Below are positions 30,412 to 31,106 of a stretch of DNA of 31,106 bases, in pieces. Every line of letters starts with the position of its first letter. Position 1 is the first letter of the stretch. Origin of the DNA: JANNHP01 sp031404455 (GTDB lineage Bacteria > Planctomycetota > JAJSAM01 > JAJVHW01); contig JANNHP010000396.1 in assembly GCA_031404455.1 (NCBI GenBank), positions 1 through 31,106 of the forward strand, in the 5' to 3' direction. Under the pieces are notes generated by a model. That model ran no database searches. It had not been told where the DNA came from and saw only the letters and a list, made by a program, of their open reading frames with translations. The position numbers and the translations under genes were made by a program.

Positions 30412-31106
30412 ATGGGTGAGGAGACCCGATCCGACGACGACGCGCCGAAGCCTCGAAGAGGCCGCGGCGAGGCGATGGTGTTCCGCCGGAAGGACTCCGA
30501 CGGTCGCCCGTTCTCCGGCTGGTACGTGCGCTGGACCGACGCGCACGCCCGGAGGAAGCTCGCGAAGGGCGGACGCACGCGCGACTCCGCCGAGCGGTTC
30601 CTGCGCAACCGGCTGGACGAACGCGACCGCGTGCGCGCGACGGGGGAGCAGCCGATCAAGCTCGTCACGTTCGAGGAGTTCCTCCCGACGATCGAGCAGC
30701 ACCTCCGCGCGCACGTGCGGCCCGCGACCGTCCACGGACGCACCGGCTTCCTGCGCAAGAGCTCGAAGCACTTCGGCCGCAAGCCGCTCGCGCAGATCAC
30801 GCAGGCCGACGTGCAAGCGTGGATGTCCAAGGTGCGCATCGACGACGGCCTCCAGGCCTCGACGTTGCGGACGCACCTCACGACGCTCTCGTCCGCGTTC
30901 ACGGTCGCCGTCGACCTGGCGCTGATGCGCGCGAACCCGGCGCGCGGCGTCAAGCTCCCGAAGCCCGACGTTGCTCCGATCCCTCGACTCACGCCCGCGG
31001 AGTTGACGCGCCTGTACGCCGCGGTGCCGGAGTCGGTCCGTCCGTGCGTCGTCCTCATCGGGGAGACGGGACTCCGGCGCTCGGAGGCCCTCGAGCTCGC
31101 GTGGGG
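30412..31106 (+). CDS. Tyrosine recombinase/phage-type integrase, N-terminal part (truncated by window edge)
   Basis: The frame is open from ATG 30412 to the end of the window (231 residues). It has the order of a phage-type integrase: a basic N-terminal arm-binding segment with SGWYVRWTD (35-43), a core-binding SAM-like domain (about 85-180) with TLRTHLTTLSSAFTVAV, and the start of the catalytic domain. Box I reads IGETGLRRSEALEL with the first catalytic arginine at 222. The remaining residues (the second Arg, His and nucleophilic Tyr) lie outside the window. The 52-nt gap before it is relatively AT-rich. It may belong to an integrated element extending to the right, but no attachment site or tRNA is visible. 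Confidence 0.88.
   Translation, partial: MGEETRSDDDAPKPRRGRGEAMVFRRKDSDGRPFSGWYVRWTDAHARRKLAKGGRTRDSAERFLRNRLDERDRVRATGEQPIKLVTFEEFLPTIEQHLRAHVRPATVHGRTGFLRKSSKHFGRKPLAQITQADVQAWMSKVRIDDGLQASTLRTHLTTLSSAFTVAVDLALMRANPARGVKLPKPDVAPIPRLTPAELTRLYAAVPESVRPCVVLIGETGLRRSEALELAW

Noticed and set aside
1..31106. CRISPR arrays, tRNA or rRNA genes
   Set aside because: No regularly spaced direct repeats, tRNA cloverleaf or rRNA-like segments were found by reading the window.

Overview
The window comes from a very GC-rich, double-membraned bacterium. The best fit is a Planctomycetota genome or a close relative. The reasons are the combination of an exosortase with an EpsI-like partner inside a capsule/exopolysaccharide cluster, a secreted HEAT-repeat plus von Willebrand A protein, many GTG and TTG starts, and loose dependence on Shine-Dalgarno sites. 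This placement is an inference from gene content; no rRNA or other phylogenetic marker is present.

Layout. (1) 1-829: the C-terminal end of a secreted beta-helix protein, closed by a strong hairpin terminator. (2) 983-2068: a methyltransferase gene bracketed by two inverted copies of a 197-bp non-coding hairpin element. (3) 2236-9987: surface-polysaccharide genes, all on the plus strand: asparagine synthase-like protein, polysaccharide pyruvyl transferase, FrhB-type iron-sulfur protein, O-antigen polymerase/ligase-like membrane protein, NodB deacetylase, and a two-subunit PssD/PssE-like glycosyltransferase. (4) 10307-20806: a tightly packed unit of nucleotidyltransferase-like protein, exosortase, EpsI-like protein, Wzz/BY-kinase co-polymerase, priming sugar-phosphate transferase and a giant TPR protein. 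(5) 21115-21852: one PEP-CTERM-type protein, the only visible exosortase substrate, followed by a hairpin terminator. (6) 21920-22846: a family-2 glycosyltransferase. (7) 22873-23287: non-coding nested inverted repeats. (8) 23288-27481, minus strand: an uncharacterised membrane protein, then an arsenic operon read arsR-arsM-acr3-arsC-SDR. (9) 27552-30359: a secreted Cys-rich/HEAT/VWA protein. (10) 30412 to the end: the N-terminal part of a tyrosine recombinase.

How the genes fit together. The priming transferase, split glycosyltransferase, GT2 enzyme, polymerase and Wzz/BY-kinase form a plausible Wzy-type exopolysaccharide machine. Deacetylase, pyruvyl transferase, methyltransferase, FrhB and Asn-synthase-like proteins would decorate the polymer. 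Exosortase and EpsI-like protein would process the PEP-CTERM protein as it is exported with that polymer. The most interesting point is that this PEP-CTERM protein carries both halves of the Cys-Gln thioester signature known from Gram-positive thioester adhesins (Cys79 in an FCL motif, Gln148 in an LQLAIW motif). The locus may therefore make an exosortase-processed surface protein able to bond covalently to a target. The second notable feature is the pair of 197-bp hairpin elements, whose stems show a compensatory base change between copies.
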